DNA of 64,000 nt, taken from NCBI GenBank assembly GCA_021741355.1, contig JAIOXZ010000013.1, forward strand, positions 36,556-100,555, read 5' to 3'. Numbering within the stretch: the stretch's first letter is position 1; each line of letters starts with the position of its first letter. Under the pieces are notes generated by a model that had not been told where the DNA came from, did no database searches, and saw only the letters and a list, made by a program, of their open reading frames with translations. This stretch comes from Caulobacter sp. Its GTDB lineage: Bacteria; Pseudomonadota; Alphaproteobacteria; Caulobacterales; Caulobacteraceae. Of the stretch, positions 16,153-25,385 are shown in pieces. A program made the position numbers and the translations under genes.

Positions 16153-18416
16153 CGGGCGGGCGACAGCCGGACCGGCATGGCCTTGTAGGCCGGCGTGCCG
16201 CTGCGGCTGTCCCGCTCGCTGAGCGGCAGCAGCGGATTGGCCTCCGGGTAGTAGGCTGCCAGGCAGCCGCGCGGCAGGTCGCGGGCCACGGCGGTGAAGC
16301 CGCGCACCGACCGGTCGGCCGCGTCCTCCGGAAAGGCCGCCGTCAGGTCGACGCGGTCGCCGTCGGCCAGACCGCGCGCCGCAAGATCATCGGCATGGGC
16401 GAAGACCACGTCCCGGCGGCCCTTCACGCCGCGATAGCGGTCGTTCAGGCCGTAGATGGTGGTGTTGTACTGGTCGTGACTGCGCACCGTGGTCAGGATC
16501 AGCACGTCCGGATCGCCTCGGGCCGCGTCGGGTGTGGCCGGATCATCATGCCGGAAGGGGATCAGGTCGGCCTTGCCGCTGGCTGTCTGCCAGACCCGGT
16601 CAGCGGAGGGCACGGGCAGGCGGAAGCCGCCCGGCGTCGTAATCCGCGCGTTGAAGTCGGCGAAACTGTCGGGGAAGGTCGCCGCGATGCCGTCACGGAT
16701 GCGGCTGTAGTCGCCGGCAAGGCCCATCCAGTCGACGCCGCTGTCGGGACCGAGCGCCGCCCGAGCCAGCGCCGCGACGATCCAGGGCTCCGAGCGCAGG
16801 TGCTCCGAAGCCGGCGCGTTCATGCCGCGCGAGGCGTGCACCATCGACATGGAATCCTCGACGGTGATCGATTGGCGACCCGTCGCCTGGAGATCGATCT
16901 CGGTCCGGCCGAGGCACGGCAGGATGTAGCTCTCCTCGCCCGCCAGCAGGTGGGTACGGTTGAGCTTGGTTGCGATGTGAACCGTCAGGGCGTTGCGTCG
17001 CAGGGCCGGGAAGGTGGCGACAGGATCCGGCGCGGCGACCGCGAAGTTGCCGCCGAGGCCGATGAACACGGTCGCCGTCCCGGCCTGCATCGCCTCGATG
17101 GCCTCGACGACCGTGTGGCCGTGCCGCGTGGGCGGGGTGAAGCCGAAGGTTTGGCCCAGGGCGTCGAGAAATGGAGCAGACGGCTTTTCCGTCAGGCCGA
17201 CCGTGCGGGCGCCCTGAACGTTGGAATGACCGCGCAGGGGACAGACGCCGGCGCCCGGCCGGCCCATGTGCCCGCCCAACAGCAACAGGTTGACCAGTTG
17301 CTGTACGGCGCTGGACGCCGAGCGGTGCTGGGTGACGCCCATGCCGTAGCAGAGGATCACCCTCTTGCTGGCGGCGAAGATGGCGGCGGCCTCCTCGATC
17401 TGCGTCCGGGTCAGGCCGCTCTCGGCTTCGAGCGCCGGCCAGTCGCGGGTGGCGAGATGCGCCGCCAGCGCTTCGAATCCCGCCGTGTGCGCGGTGATGA
17501 AGGGATGATCGAGGTGGTCGCCGCCGATCAGCGTCTTCATCATGCCCTCGACGACCGCCACGTCGCCGCCGATGCGCGGCTGGTAGTAGCGGTGGGCGAT
17601 GTCGGTCCCGCCGAGGGTCGCCATCTCGACCGGATCCTGCGGCGAGGCGAACTTCTCCAGCGCCCGCTCCTTCAGCGGGTTGAACACCACGATCGGCGCG
17701 CCGCGGCGGGCGACCTCGCGCAGGGTGGCCATCATCCGCGGATGATTGGTGCCGGGGTTGTGGCCGAAGCTGAACACCGCATCGCAGAGGTCGAAGTCCT
17801 CCAGCGAGACCGTGCCCTTGCCGATGCCCAGCTGTTCGGCGAGGCCGACGCTGGTCGGCTCGTGACACATGTTCGAGCAGTCGGGGAAGTTGTTGGTTCC
17901 GAACTTCCGGCCCAGCAGCTGGAACAGGAAGGCCGCCTCGTTCGACGCGCGGCCGGAGGCGTAGAACTCGGCCATGTCCGGATCAGGCAGGGCCGCCATC
18001 ACCGCGCCGATGCGGGCCAGGGCCGCGTCCCACGTCGTCCTGACATAGGTGTCCGTGGCGCGGTCGTAGCGCAGCGGGTCGGTCAGCCGGCCGAGGTCCT
18101 CCAGCGCGTGGTCGGACCAGGTCATCAGCGTGCTGACCGTCTGGGCGGAGATGACTTCAGGCGTCGCCCGCTTGCCCGTCGCCTCCCAGGCCACCGCCTT
18201 GGCGCCGTTCTCACAGAATTCGAACGAGGCGGTGTGTTTCGGGTCCGGCCAGGCGCAGCCGGGACAGTCGAAGCCGTCCGGCTGGTTGGCGGACAGGAGG
18301 GAGCGGCCTCCTTCGACCACGGTCTCCTGGTCGGTCAGGGCGTCGGCCACCGCGCGCAGGGCGCCCCAGCCGCCGGCGGGCTTGCGATAGTCGCTGACGC
18401 CCTTCGCCTTGCTCAT
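16149..18416 (-). CDS. FdhF/YdeP-family molybdopterin oxidoreductase
   Basis: 755 aa from the ATG at 18416, which overlaps the fdhD stop. DMSO-reductase superfamily, YdeP branch (formate-dehydrogenase-like, substrate unknown). A cysteine-rich start, DGFDCPGCAWPDP, replaces the four-Cys cluster of classical formate dehydrogenases. The probable Mo-ligand region is DCSNMCHEPTSVGL. The binding motifs FSFGHNPGTNHPRMM and PIVVFNPLKERALEKF and the C-terminal dinucleotide-binding half (ILTTVRSHDQYNTTIYGLNDRYRG) follow in order. No signal peptide, so it is cytoplasmic. It sits between fdhD and mobA in one coupled operon. Confidence 0.93.
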   Translation of the reverse strand: MSKAKGVSDYRKPAGGWGALRAVADALTDQETVVEGGRSLLSANQPDGFDCPGCAWPDPKHTASFEFCENGAKAVAWEATGKRATPEVISAQTVSTLMTWSDHALEDLGRLTDPLRYDRATDTYVRTTWDAALARIGAVMAALPDPDMAEFYASGRASNEAAFLFQLLGRKFGTNNFPDCSNMCHEPTSVGLAEQLGIGKGTVSLEDFDLCDAVFSFGHNPGTNHPRMMATLREVARRGAPIVVFNPLKERALEKFASPQDPVEMATLGGTDIAHRYYQPRIGGDVAVVEGMMKTLIGGDHLDHPFITAHTAGFEALAAHLATRDWPALEAESGLTRTQIEEAAAIFAASKRVILCYGMGVTQHRSASSAVQQLVNLLLLGGHMGRPGAGVCPLRGHSNVQGARTVGLTEKPSAPFLDALGQTFGFTPPTRHGHTVVEAIEAMQAGTATVFIGLGGNFAVAAPDPVATFPALRRNALTVHIATKLNRTHLLAGEESYILPCLGRTEIDLQATGRQSITVEDSMSMVHASRGMNAPASEHLRSEPWIVAALARAALGPDSGVDWMGLAGDYSRIRDGIAATFPDSFADFNARITTPGGFRLPVPSADRVWQTASGKADLIPFRHDDPATPDAARGDPDVLILTTVRSHDQYNTTIYGLNDRYRGVKGRRDVVFAHADDLAARGLADGDRVDLTAAFPEDAADRSVRGFTAVARDLPRGCLAAYYPEANPLLPLSERDSRSGTPAYKAMPVRLSPAR

Positions 18417-19225
18417 GGGACGATCCTGTCCGGCCGGGTGAAGACCGTGCAGCCGTCGGCGCGAGCCAGCGCCACCAGCGTCATGCCGCATTCCTCGGCC
18501 TTGCGGATGGCCAGAGCCGTGGGCGCGGAAATCGCCACCAGCAGCGCGAACCCGGCGACAGCCGCCTTTTCGACCATTTCGTAGGAACAGCGGCTGGTGA
18601 TCACGACGAAGCCGGTCGCCGGGTCGTAACCCGACCTAGCCGCACCGCCGATCAGCTTGTCCAGCGCGTTGTGCCGGCCGACATCCTCGCGGACCAGCAC
18701 GAGCGCGCCCGCTGTGTCGGCGAAGGCGGCGGCATGCATGGCCCGGGTCAGGCGGCCCAGCGCCTGCTCGTGTTCAAGCGCGTCGAGCGCGGCTTCAACG
18801 GCTCCTCGGCTGATCGCCTGTCCGTCGCGAAGGGGAGAGAGGGGCCTTACGGCCTGGGCCAGTCGCGTCACCCCGCAGAGTCCGCAGCTGGACCGCCCCT
18901 CCATCGACCGCGACCGCGCCGCCGCCCGGCCCTTGCGGCCTTGCGCGGTCAGGCGGACATCGACCTGCAGGCCCTCGTCCAGCGCCTCGACCGTCACCGT
19001 CGAGATGTCGGCCCATCCGGCGACGCGCTCCGACAGGGTAAAGCCTATGGCGAGGTCCTCGACCTCAGCCGGCGTCGCCATCAGCACCACATGCGGGCAG
19101 CCGTCGTAGAGCAAACCCACCGGTGTCTCGTCGGCCAGCGCCCGGTCGATGGCCACATCGCCGGCCTCGCCGCGCCGCCACTGGCGGGCAGAGCGGGTTT
19201 CGACAGGGTGGAGACCAGCCTTCAT
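18413..19225 (-). CDS. fdhD: Formate dehydrogenase accessory sulfurtransferase FdhD
   Basis: 270 aa. FdhD transfers sulfur to the molybdenum cofactor so that formate-dehydrogenase-type enzymes become active. The catalytic pair Cys114 and Cys117 is in SSCGLCGVTRL. Other family segments are PVGLLYDGCPHVVLMATP, FTLSERV, VREDVGRHNALDKLIGGA and SRCSYEMVEKAAVAGF. It is the first gene of the fdhD / YdeP-type enzyme / mobA operon with 4-base overlaps, which suggests it services that enzyme. Confidence 0.96.
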   Translation of the reverse strand: MKAGLHPVETRSARQWRRGEAGDVAIDRALADETPVGLLYDGCPHVVLMATPAEVEDLAIGFTLSERVAGWADISTVTVEALDEGLQVDVRLTAQGRKGRAAARSRSMEGRSSCGLCGVTRLAQAVRPLSPLRDGQAISRGAVEAALDALEHEQALGRLTRAMHAAAFADTAGALVLVREDVGRHNALDKLIGGAARSGYDPATGFVVITSRCSYEMVEKAAVAGFALLVAISAPTALAIRKAEECGMTLVALARADGCTVFTRPDRIVP

Positions 19226-19234
19226 GGCGAGAGC

Positions 19235-20374
19235 CTAGCCCAAGAGTTCGTCCGTGTGTTCGCCCAGTTTCGGCGATCGCGTTCCGGGCATCCGGCGACC
19301 GTCGATCTTCACCGGCGCCGCCAGCATGTGCAGGCCTTGCGGACGGTCGGGGTGCTCGACGACATCGCGCATGCCGACCTCGACGACGAAGGGGTTGTCC
19401 AGCGCCTGGAACAGGTCGTTGACCGGACCGAACGGCACGCGGCCCGCGAACAGGGCGCTCCAGTGCGCGGTCGGCTGCGCGGCAAAGACGGCGTCGAGCG
19501 CTTCGGTCAGGGCCGGCAGGTTGCGCGCCCGGTCAGCAAGGGTGGCGAAGCGCGGGTCGGCGGCCAGATCCGGGCGGACGATGAGCGCGCACAGTTCGGC
19601 CCAGAACTTCTCGTTCATGCACATCAACTGGCCGTAGCCGTCGGCTGTCTTGACCCGCTGCACGGGGGCCAGCGACGGGTGGGCGCCGTTGGGCATCCGC
19701 TGCGTCGGATGGCGCTCGTTCATCGCCCAGACCGCCGGATAGCTGAGCTGGTGCAGGGCGACATCGAACAGCGAGACATCGACATCGCAACCCTCGCCCG
19801 TGGCCCGGGCAGACAGAATGGCGCTGACCACGCCGAAGGCGAAAGTCGCCCCGCTCATGAAGTCGATGATCGAGACACCCATCCGGGCGGGTGGTCCGTC
19901 TGGCTCGCCGGTCAGGCTCATCAGGCCGCACTCGGCCTGCATCGGATAGTCGTAGCCGGGCCAGCCCTCGCGGCTGTTGTTTCGGCCATAGGCCGACAGG
20001 TGGCCGCAGACGATCGCCGGATTGACCGCCTTCAGGGCGTCGAACGTCAGCCCCAGCTTCACCGGCTGGTCGCCGCGCAGGTTGTTGACCACCGCCTCGG
20101 CGGAGCGGACCAGCCGTTCGAAGTCCTCGCGGCCCTCCGGCGTCTTGAGCTCGATGGCCGCCGACTTCTTGCCGCGCGAAAAGGTCTGGAAATACTGGCT
20201 GTCGTTCTCGCCCAGCAGGAACGGGCCGGTGGGGCGGGAGGCGTCGCCGCCCATCGACGGGGCCTCGATCTTGATCACCTCGGCGCCCAGTTCGGCCATC
20301 AGCAGGGTGGCGTAGGGACCGGCGCCGTAGTGTTCGATCGTCAGGACCCTGACGCCCTCAAGGGGTCGTCTCAC
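19235..20374 (-). CDS. Class III (CaiB/BaiF) CoA-transferase
   Basis: 379 aa from a GTG at 20374 that overlaps the trmO stop (GTGA). GGAG is 9 bases upstream. Moves CoA between carboxylic acids. It opens with RPLEGVRVLTIEHYGAGPYA and LMAELGAEVIKIEAP, then VVNNLRGDQPVKLGL. The catalytic aspartate is in GVSIIDFMSGATFAFGVV. The acyl substrate is unknown. The open frame continues upstream through the trmO gene to 21382, but that extension is antisense to better genes and was discarded. Confidence 0.92.
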   Translation of the reverse strand: MRRPLEGVRVLTIEHYGAGPYATLLMAELGAEVIKIEAPSMGGDASRPTGPFLLGENDSQYFQTFSRGKKSAAIELKTPEGREDFERLVRSAEAVVNNLRGDQPVKLGLTFDALKAVNPAIVCGHLSAYGRNNSREGWPGYDYPMQAECGLMSLTGEPDGPPARMGVSIIDFMSGATFAFGVVSAILSARATGEGCDVDVSLFDVALHQLSYPAVWAMNERHPTQRMPNGAHPSLAPVQRVKTADGYGQLMCMNEKFWAELCALIVRPDLAADPRFATLADRARNLPALTEALDAVFAAQPTAHWSALFAGRVPFGPVNDLFQALDNPFVVEVGMRDVVEHPDRPQGLHMLAAPVKIDGRRMPGTRSPKLGEHTDELLG

Positions 20375-20832
20375 CAGTAGGTCTCCATGATCTCGCCGGC
20401 CCAGGCCGGCTCCCGCACATCGCCGCGCGGCAGGAAGCCGCTCAGCACGGGTTTGATGTCGACCACCGGGGTGCCGTCGATGGCGTCCAGGCCCTCGACT
20501 TCGAGAGTCAGGCCGTCCACCGCGACGATCCGGCAGACAGAGACGCCGAGGCGGTTGGGCCGGTTGCGGCCGCGCTGGGCGAAGATGCCGACCAGCGGCC
20601 AGTCCTCCCGGCCCCGCGGGCGACGCGCGCCGGTGACGATTTCCGCTTCGGTGATGCGGTCGAAGATGAAGATGACCTCGGCGTGGGAGAAGTCGGTCAG
20701 GCCGAACAGCGCCTCCGGACCAAACCGCTCCGGGTCGAGGTCGATCCGCGCCCGGCTGGGACCCCAGTCGTCGTCGATCGCTTCCGCGCGCCCGCCGCGC
20801 ACATGCCCGATAGCGTCGATCGTGAATGTCAT
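20371..20832 (-). CDS. trmO: TrmO/TsaA-type tRNA methyltransferase
   Basis: 153 aa. The family methylates N6 of threonylcarbamoyl-adenosine at position 37 of a threonine tRNA in Escherichia coli. Family marks are IGHVRGG at the start, DFSHAEVIFIFDRI, GIFAQRGRNRPNRLGVSV and VVDIKPVLSGFLP. E. coli TrmO is longer (about 235 aa); this is the compact single-domain form common in bacteria and archaea, for which the same activity is inferred. Coupled to the downstream CoA-transferase gene by a 4-base overlap, though their functions seem unrelated. Confidence 0.85.
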   Translation of the reverse strand: MTFTIDAIGHVRGGRAEAIDDDWGPSRARIDLDPERFGPEALFGLTDFSHAEVIFIFDRITEAEIVTGARRPRGREDWPLVGIFAQRGRNRPNRLGVSVCRIVAVDGLTLEVEGLDAIDGTPVVDIKPVLSGFLPRGDVREPAWAGEIMETYW

Positions 20833-20900
20833 GGCCGCCTCCCTGATGCCGCGTCGGGCTAGGCCCGGGCCGCCGGGCGGTCAAGCGGACGACTTGCATT

Positions 20901-20915
20901 TGAGAAACATTCGCA
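20901..20915 (+). promoter_or_regulatory. Fur-box-like palindrome, degenerate
   Basis: TGAGAAA-C-ATTCGCA (20901-20915) matches 12 of 15 positions of the better box at 22138-22152, and both are preceded by the same TTGCATT. It is 39 bases upstream of the TTG start of the PepSY protein gene. The resemblance to the Fur consensus suggests iron repression. Confidence 0.6.
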
Positions 20916-20953
20916 TTACGCGCTGATGGCCCTTCCTGCTCCGGAGCTCTCGC

Positions 20954-22129
20954 TTGACCCAGTCCGCGCTCGGCCGCCTTCGCCGCTTCTGGCTCGATGT
21001 CCACCTGTGGCTCGGCGTCGGCCTGTTCGTGGTGCTCGTGCCGCTGGGCGTGTCTGGCGCCTTCCTGGTCTGGCATGACCAGATCGACGCCGCGATCCAC
21101 CCGCACCGGTTCGCGGTGTCGGAGGGCGACACGACCCTGGCCGCATCGGCCTATCTCGACGCGGCGCGCAAGGCCTACGGCGACCGCGCGGTGGTCACGC
21201 AGTTGCGGCTGCCGCAGGAGGCCGGCGATCCGGTCATCGCCAGCGGCCGGGTCAAGGGCCCGCCGCCGGCGGCCGGTCAGCGTCCCCGGTCCCTGACTGC
21301 CTGGATTGACCCGGCCACGGGCAAGGTTCTCGACGTCGCCGACACCCGCGACGAGGTGATCAACATCATGCACCGGCTGCACGGCAGCCTGCTGATCACG
21401 GCGCCGGGTCTGGGCCGCAAGATCGTCGGCTGGCTTGGCTGGGCCATGTCGCTCTCATGCCTGACCGGTCTGTGGCTCTGGTGGCCGCGCAACAACAGGG
21501 TCGTGAAGGGCCTGCGCTGGCGGCGGTCGCCCTCGACCATGAACAACCTGCACCACATGTTCGGCTTCTGGGTGCTGATCCCGCTGCTGCTGGTCTCCCT
21601 GACCGGCGTCTACATCTCCTTCCCGGAAACCAGCCGGAAGGTGTTCGGCGTGGCGCCGCGGGTGGAAAGTCCTGCGCGAGGCGGTCAGCCGAAGGGCGCC
21701 CCGCGCGGCCCGAACAACGCGTCGCCGCTGGCTGCGCCCAACCTGCCCATCGACATGGCCGTCGCCGCGGCGATGGCCGAGAAGCCCGGCGCCCGTCTGA
21801 GCGCGATCAGTCTGCCGACGGAAGGCAAGCGGCCGTCCTGGCGGATCCAGTTCGCCGGCGAGGGCCATGTTCTGCCGGTCAGCGTTCAGGTCAGCGATGC
21901 GGACGGCGCGATCGTCAGCGGCCGGGGCGGGCCGGGCCAGCCCGATCCGGTCTCCCGCTGGATGCGCAAGACCCACGATGCCCAGGACACGCCGTTCATC
22001 TGGCAGGTCCTCGTGTTCCTGACCGGTGTCGCCCCGCTCCTGCTGGGCGTTACCGGCACGGTGATGTGGCTGCGCCGCCGGTCGCGCCGCGCCCATCTCA
22101 AGGCCCTGCAATCCGGAACCGCGGGTTAA
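20954..22129 (+). CDS. PepSY-associated TM helix protein (iron-uptake type)
   Basis: 391 aa, starting at a TTG with GGAG 9 bases upstream; no ATG fits the N-terminus. A membrane protein with TM1 at about 18-40 (LGVGLFVVLVPLGVSGAFLVW), a PepSY-like periplasmic domain, TM helices around 155-175 and 200-222, a second periplasmic stretch and a last TM near 345-372. Basic residues follow each inner end. The family is thought to reduce or process ferric siderophores at the inner membrane. It lies between two Fur-like boxes and just before a siderophore receptor, which supports an iron role. Confidence 0.88.
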   Translation: MTQSALGRLRRFWLDVHLWLGVGLFVVLVPLGVSGAFLVWHDQIDAAIHPHRFAVSEGDTTLAASAYLDAARKAYGDRAVVTQLRLPQEAGDPVIASGRVKGPPPAAGQRPRSLTAWIDPATGKVLDVADTRDEVINIMHRLHGSLLITAPGLGRKIVGWLGWAMSLSCLTGLWLWWPRNNRVVKGLRWRRSPSTMNNLHHMFGFWVLIPLLLVSLTGVYISFPETSRKVFGVAPRVESPARGGQPKGAPRGPNNASPLAAPNLPIDMAVAAAMAEKPGARLSAISLPTEGKRPSWRIQFAGEGHVLPVSVQVSDADGAIVSGRGGPGQPDPVSRWMRKTHDAQDTPFIWQVLVFLTGVAPLLLGVTGTVMWLRRRSRRAHLKALQSGTAG

Positions 22130-22137
22130 TTTGCATT

Positions 22138-22152
22138 TGAGAATGATTCTCA
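22138..22152 (+). promoter_or_regulatory. Fur box (perfect 7-1-7 palindrome)
   Basis: TGAGAAT-G-ATTCTCA is an exact inverted repeat, within TTTGAGAATGATTCTCATT. It corresponds to the classic Fur consensus (TGATAATNATTATCA) with G/C at the fourth positions. It lies 89 bases upstream of the TonB-dependent receptor start and just after the PepSY gene. Binding by Fur or a relative is inferred. Confidence 0.8.
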
Positions 22153-22240
22153 TTGCGACCCTGAAACACTAAATGTAAGAACGCTTCGCAATCGCAGCGC
22201 CGTGGGGCGACGCAGCAGCTTTCTTTTGGGGACAAGTCTC

Positions 22241-24583
22241 ATGCGCAAGTTCACCGCCGCCGGCGTCACCTCGCGGGCCAAGGGCGCTCTCGGAGCCGCC
22301 GTGGTCGCCGGGGCCGCCGGCCTGTCGCTCTCGCCCGCCCTGGCCGCCGAGCACGCCGCGGGCCTCGAGATGTCGGCCGCCGCCGACATGAGCGCCCCGA
22401 CCGATGTGACGGGCGTTGATATTGTGGGCGATCGTCCCAACCAGCAGAACTCGACCAAAGTCGTTACACCGGCCGTCGATACGCCGCAGACGGTGACGGT
22501 GGTGTCCGAGCGGACCATCCGCGACCAGAACCTGCTGACCCTGCGCGACATTCTGCAGACCGTTCCCGGGATCACCTTCGGGGCCGGCGAGGGCGGCGGC
22601 GGCTACGGCGACAGCATCAACCTGCGCGGCTACTCGGCCAACAACGACATCACCACCGACGGCCTGAGGGACAGCGCCCAGTACAGCCGCACAGATCCGT
22701 TCAACGTGCAGCAGATCGAGGTGATCAACGGGGCGAACTCGGTCTACGCCGGCGCCGGCTCGGTCGGCGGATCGATCAATCTGGTCAGCAAGGCGCCGCG
22801 GATGTCCGACAGCACCCTGATCAGCGTTGGCGCGGGGACGGATGGCTACGGCCGTGTGACGCTCGACACCAACCAGGTCATCGGCGACTCGACCGCGTTC
22901 CGCGTCAACCTGATGGTCCACAAGAACGACGTGCCGGGCCGCGACGTCGAGACGTTCAGCCGCTGGGGCGTCGCGCCCTCGATCGCCTTCGGGATCGGCG
23001 CCTCGACCCAGTTGACCCTGTCGTACGTTCACCAGGAAGACGAGAACACGCCACAGTACGGCGTGCCCTACGCCTCGAACGCCTTTCTCAACGGGCCGCT
23101 GCCCGGCGTGAAGCCATCGAACTACTATGGCTACCGTAACGTCGACACCCAGGAGATCGGCGTCGACAGCCTCGCGCTCAAGCTCGTCCACACCTTCAGC
23201 GACACGCTGAAGGTGACCAACACCACGCGCTGGCAGCAGGTCACCCAGCTGACGATCGTAAACCCGCCGCAGGGCGCGTGGTGTCTCGCCAGCGGCTTCA
23301 ACGCCCAGACAGGCGTGGCGTGCGCGACGCCCGGCCTCTACGCGCTGAGCGGCCCGCGCGGAAACCTGCGTGACACGACCAACACCCAGCTGGTCAGTCA
23401 GACCGACTTCAACCTGACGTTCGCCACGGGCGGCTGGGACCATGATCTGGTGCTGGGTTTCTCGCTGTCGAACGAGACCTACGACCTGCGGACCGGCAAC
23501 GTTCAGCGCAACGCCAACTCTTCGACGCCGGCCTATCCCGCGATGGACATCGCCAACCCGGTCAACCTCTACAGCGGCCCGCGGAACTTCTTCGCCAGCG
23601 CGATCAGCGACGGCGAACTGGCCAACCAGGCGATCTATGTGTTCGACAATGTCGAGCTGGGCGAGCAGTGGCAGTTCAACGTCGGCGCCCGGGTCGAACG
23701 CAACGAAGGCGAGTTCTTCTCGACGCCCTACACCTATCTCGTCGGCACGCCGCCCACCACGGTCGCCGGCGCGAGCACCACGGCGCGCAGCGAGGAGACG
23801 CTCGTCTCCTATCGGGTCGGCCTGGTGTTCAAGCCGGCGCCGAACGCCAGCCTCTACATCGCCTACGGCAACACCGAGACGCCATCCCAGGCCACGGTCA
23901 ACGGCGGCTGCTCGACCACCGGGGTCAACCAGAACTGCAATGTCGCGCCGGAAGAGGGAAAGGTGCTGGAAATCGGCGCAAAATGGGACGCCCTTGACGG
24001 CCGTCTCGCCCTGACGGCCGCCCTGTTCCAGAACGAGCGGACAAATATCCGCCTGAACTCGAACGATCCGGCGATCCCGGTGCAGCAGCTCGACGGCGCC
24101 TCGCGCGTCCGCGGCCTGGCGCTGGGTGTCGCCGGCCAGCTGACCGAGCGCTGGACGGTTCTGGCCAACTACACCTGGCTGGACAGCGAGATCCTGCAGA
24201 ACATCGCTTCGACGGCGCTGCCGCCCAACAATGTCGACTTCACCAAGGGCGACCCGCTGCCGATCACGCCCGAGCACGCCTTCAACATCTGGTCGACGTA
24301 CATGGTCACCGACAGCCTGATGGTCGGCTATGGCGCCACCTACGCCGGCGAGTACGCCTTCACCCGCGCCGACGCGACCGCGCCGCTCTTGTTCTCCGAC
24401 GCCTACTGGCTGCACAACGCCGCCGTGACCTGGACGGTCAACGACGACGTCAGCCTGCAGCTGAACATCAAGAACCTGACCGACGGGGCCTACTACAACC
24501 GTATCCGCTCCAGCCGCGGCTTCGGTTGGGCGACGCCGGGTGACGCACGGTCCGCCCAGGTCAGTCTGAACTACCGGTTCTGA
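22241..24583 (+). CDS. TonB-dependent siderophore receptor (Fiu-like)
   Basis: 780 aa from the ATG at 22241. Outer-membrane importer of ferric siderophores powered by TonB. A long signal (about residues 1-37, ending SPALAAEH) is followed by an N-terminal plug: TVTVVSERTIRDQNLLTLRDIL, NLRGYSANNDITTDGLRD and VEVINGANSVYAGAGSVGGSINLVSK. A 22-strand barrel follows, ending in aromatic F (SLNYRF). The plug pattern and the PiuC-type hydroxylase gene downstream resemble the Fiu/PiuA catecholate receptors. A perfect Fur box is upstream. Confidence 0.93.
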   Translation: MRKFTAAGVTSRAKGALGAAVVAGAAGLSLSPALAAEHAAGLEMSAAADMSAPTDVTGVDIVGDRPNQQNSTKVVTPAVDTPQTVTVVSERTIRDQNLLTLRDILQTVPGITFGAGEGGGGYGDSINLRGYSANNDITTDGLRDSAQYSRTDPFNVQQIEVINGANSVYAGAGSVGGSINLVSKAPRMSDSTLISVGAGTDGYGRVTLDTNQVIGDSTAFRVNLMVHKNDVPGRDVETFSRWGVAPSIAFGIGASTQLTLSYVHQEDENTPQYGVPYASNAFLNGPLPGVKPSNYYGYRNVDTQEIGVDSLALKLVHTFSDTLKVTNTTRWQQVTQLTIVNPPQGAWCLASGFNAQTGVACATPGLYALSGPRGNLRDTTNTQLVSQTDFNLTFATGGWDHDLVLGFSLSNETYDLRTGNVQRNANSSTPAYPAMDIANPVNLYSGPRNFFASAISDGELANQAIYVFDNVELGEQWQFNVGARVERNEGEFFSTPYTYLVGTPPTTVAGASTTARSEETLVSYRVGLVFKPAPNASLYIAYGNTETPSQATVNGGCSTTGVNQNCNVAPEEGKVLEIGAKWDALDGRLALTAALFQNERTNIRLNSNDPAIPVQQLDGASRVRGLALGVAGQLTERWTVLANYTWLDSEILQNIASTALPPNNVDFTKGDPLPITPEHAFNIWSTYMVTDSLMVGYGATYAGEYAFTRADATAPLLFSDAYWLHNAAVTWTVNDDVSLQLNIKNLTDGAYYNRIRSSRGFGWATPGDARSAQVSLNYRF

Positions 24584-24614
24584 GATCCCCGGTCGGGTAT
24601 AAGGTCATCCCGTC

Positions 24615-25295
24615 ATGATGCTGCAGATTCCCAATGTGCTGACCCCGGACGCTGTCGCCCGGCTGCGCGCCGCGATCGACGCGGCCGACTGGACGGACGG
24701 CAATGCGACCTCCGGCTTCCAGTCGGCGCTGGCCAAGCAGAACCGGCAGCTTCCGGAAAACTCGACGGCCGCCCGTGAGGCCGGCGCGATGATCCTCGCG
24801 GCGCTGGAGCGCAATCCGCTGTTCATCGCCGCCGCCCTGCCGGCGCGAATCTATCCGCCGCTGTTCAACCGGTACGGCGTCGGCGACGGCTTTGGCGACC
24901 ACATCGACAATGCGATCCGCCAGACGCCCGATGGCGGGCGTGTCCGCACCGACCTGTCGGCGACCCTGTTCCTGACCGATCCCGACGACTACGACGGCGG
25001 CGAGCTGACCATCGACGACACCTATGGCGTCCATCAGGTAAAGCTCGGGGCCGGCGACCTGATCCTGTACCCGGCCTCCAGTCTGCACCGGGTCGAGGCG
25101 ATCACCCGGGGGGCGCGGGTGTCGTCCTTCTTCTGGATCCAGAGTCTGGTGCGCGACGACGCGCGCCGCGCGCTGCTGTTCGACATGGATATGGCCATTC
25201 AGCGCGCGGGCGCGACCCTCGGCCAGGGCGATGCCTCGATCGTGTCGCTGACCGGCGCCTATCACAACCTGCTGCGGATGTGGGCTCAGGTCTGA
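24615..25295 (+). CDS. PKHD-type Fe(II)/2-oxoglutarate hydroxylase (PiuC/YbiX)
   Basis: 226 aa; two adjacent ATG codons (24615, 24618) are possible starts. Iron ligands are H and D in GDHIDNAI and a distal His in [15 protein letters not shown], which also carries the 2-oxoglutarate-binding Arg. The N-terminal [20 protein letters not shown] and the tail [11 protein letters not shown] fit the family. In many proteobacteria this gene follows a siderophore receptor, as here (31 bases apart), and is iron-regulated. The substrate is unknown; a role in siderophore use is inferred from that linkage. Confidence 0.92.
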   Translation: MMLQIPNVLTPDAVARLRAAIDAADWTDGNATSGFQSALAKQNRQLPENSTAAREAGAMILAALERNPLFIAAALPARIYPPLFNRYGVGDGFGDHIDNAIRQTPDGGRVRTDLSATLFLTDPDDYDGGELTIDDTYGVHQVKLGAGDLILYPASSLHRVEAITRGARVSSFFWIQSLVRDDARRALLFDMDMAIQRAGATLGQGDASIVSLTGAYHNLLRMWAQV

Positions 25296-25385
25296 CGTCG
25301 CGCCGGGCTGGCCCGAAATGGGTGAAAACCCAAAGTTTACGTGTCCGTCCGCATGGTCCTCTGATCAACGGGCGGAAACCACGGC

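Noticed and set aside
16395..18584. A 729-codon plus-strand open frame opposite the YdeP-type gene
   Set aside because: Mirror frame of a well-recognised molybdoenzyme; no motifs, unnatural composition.
20375..21382. Upstream in-frame extension of the CoA-transferase gene
   Set aside because: It overlaps trmO in another frame and is antisense to the PepSY gene; homology begins at the GTG at 20374.
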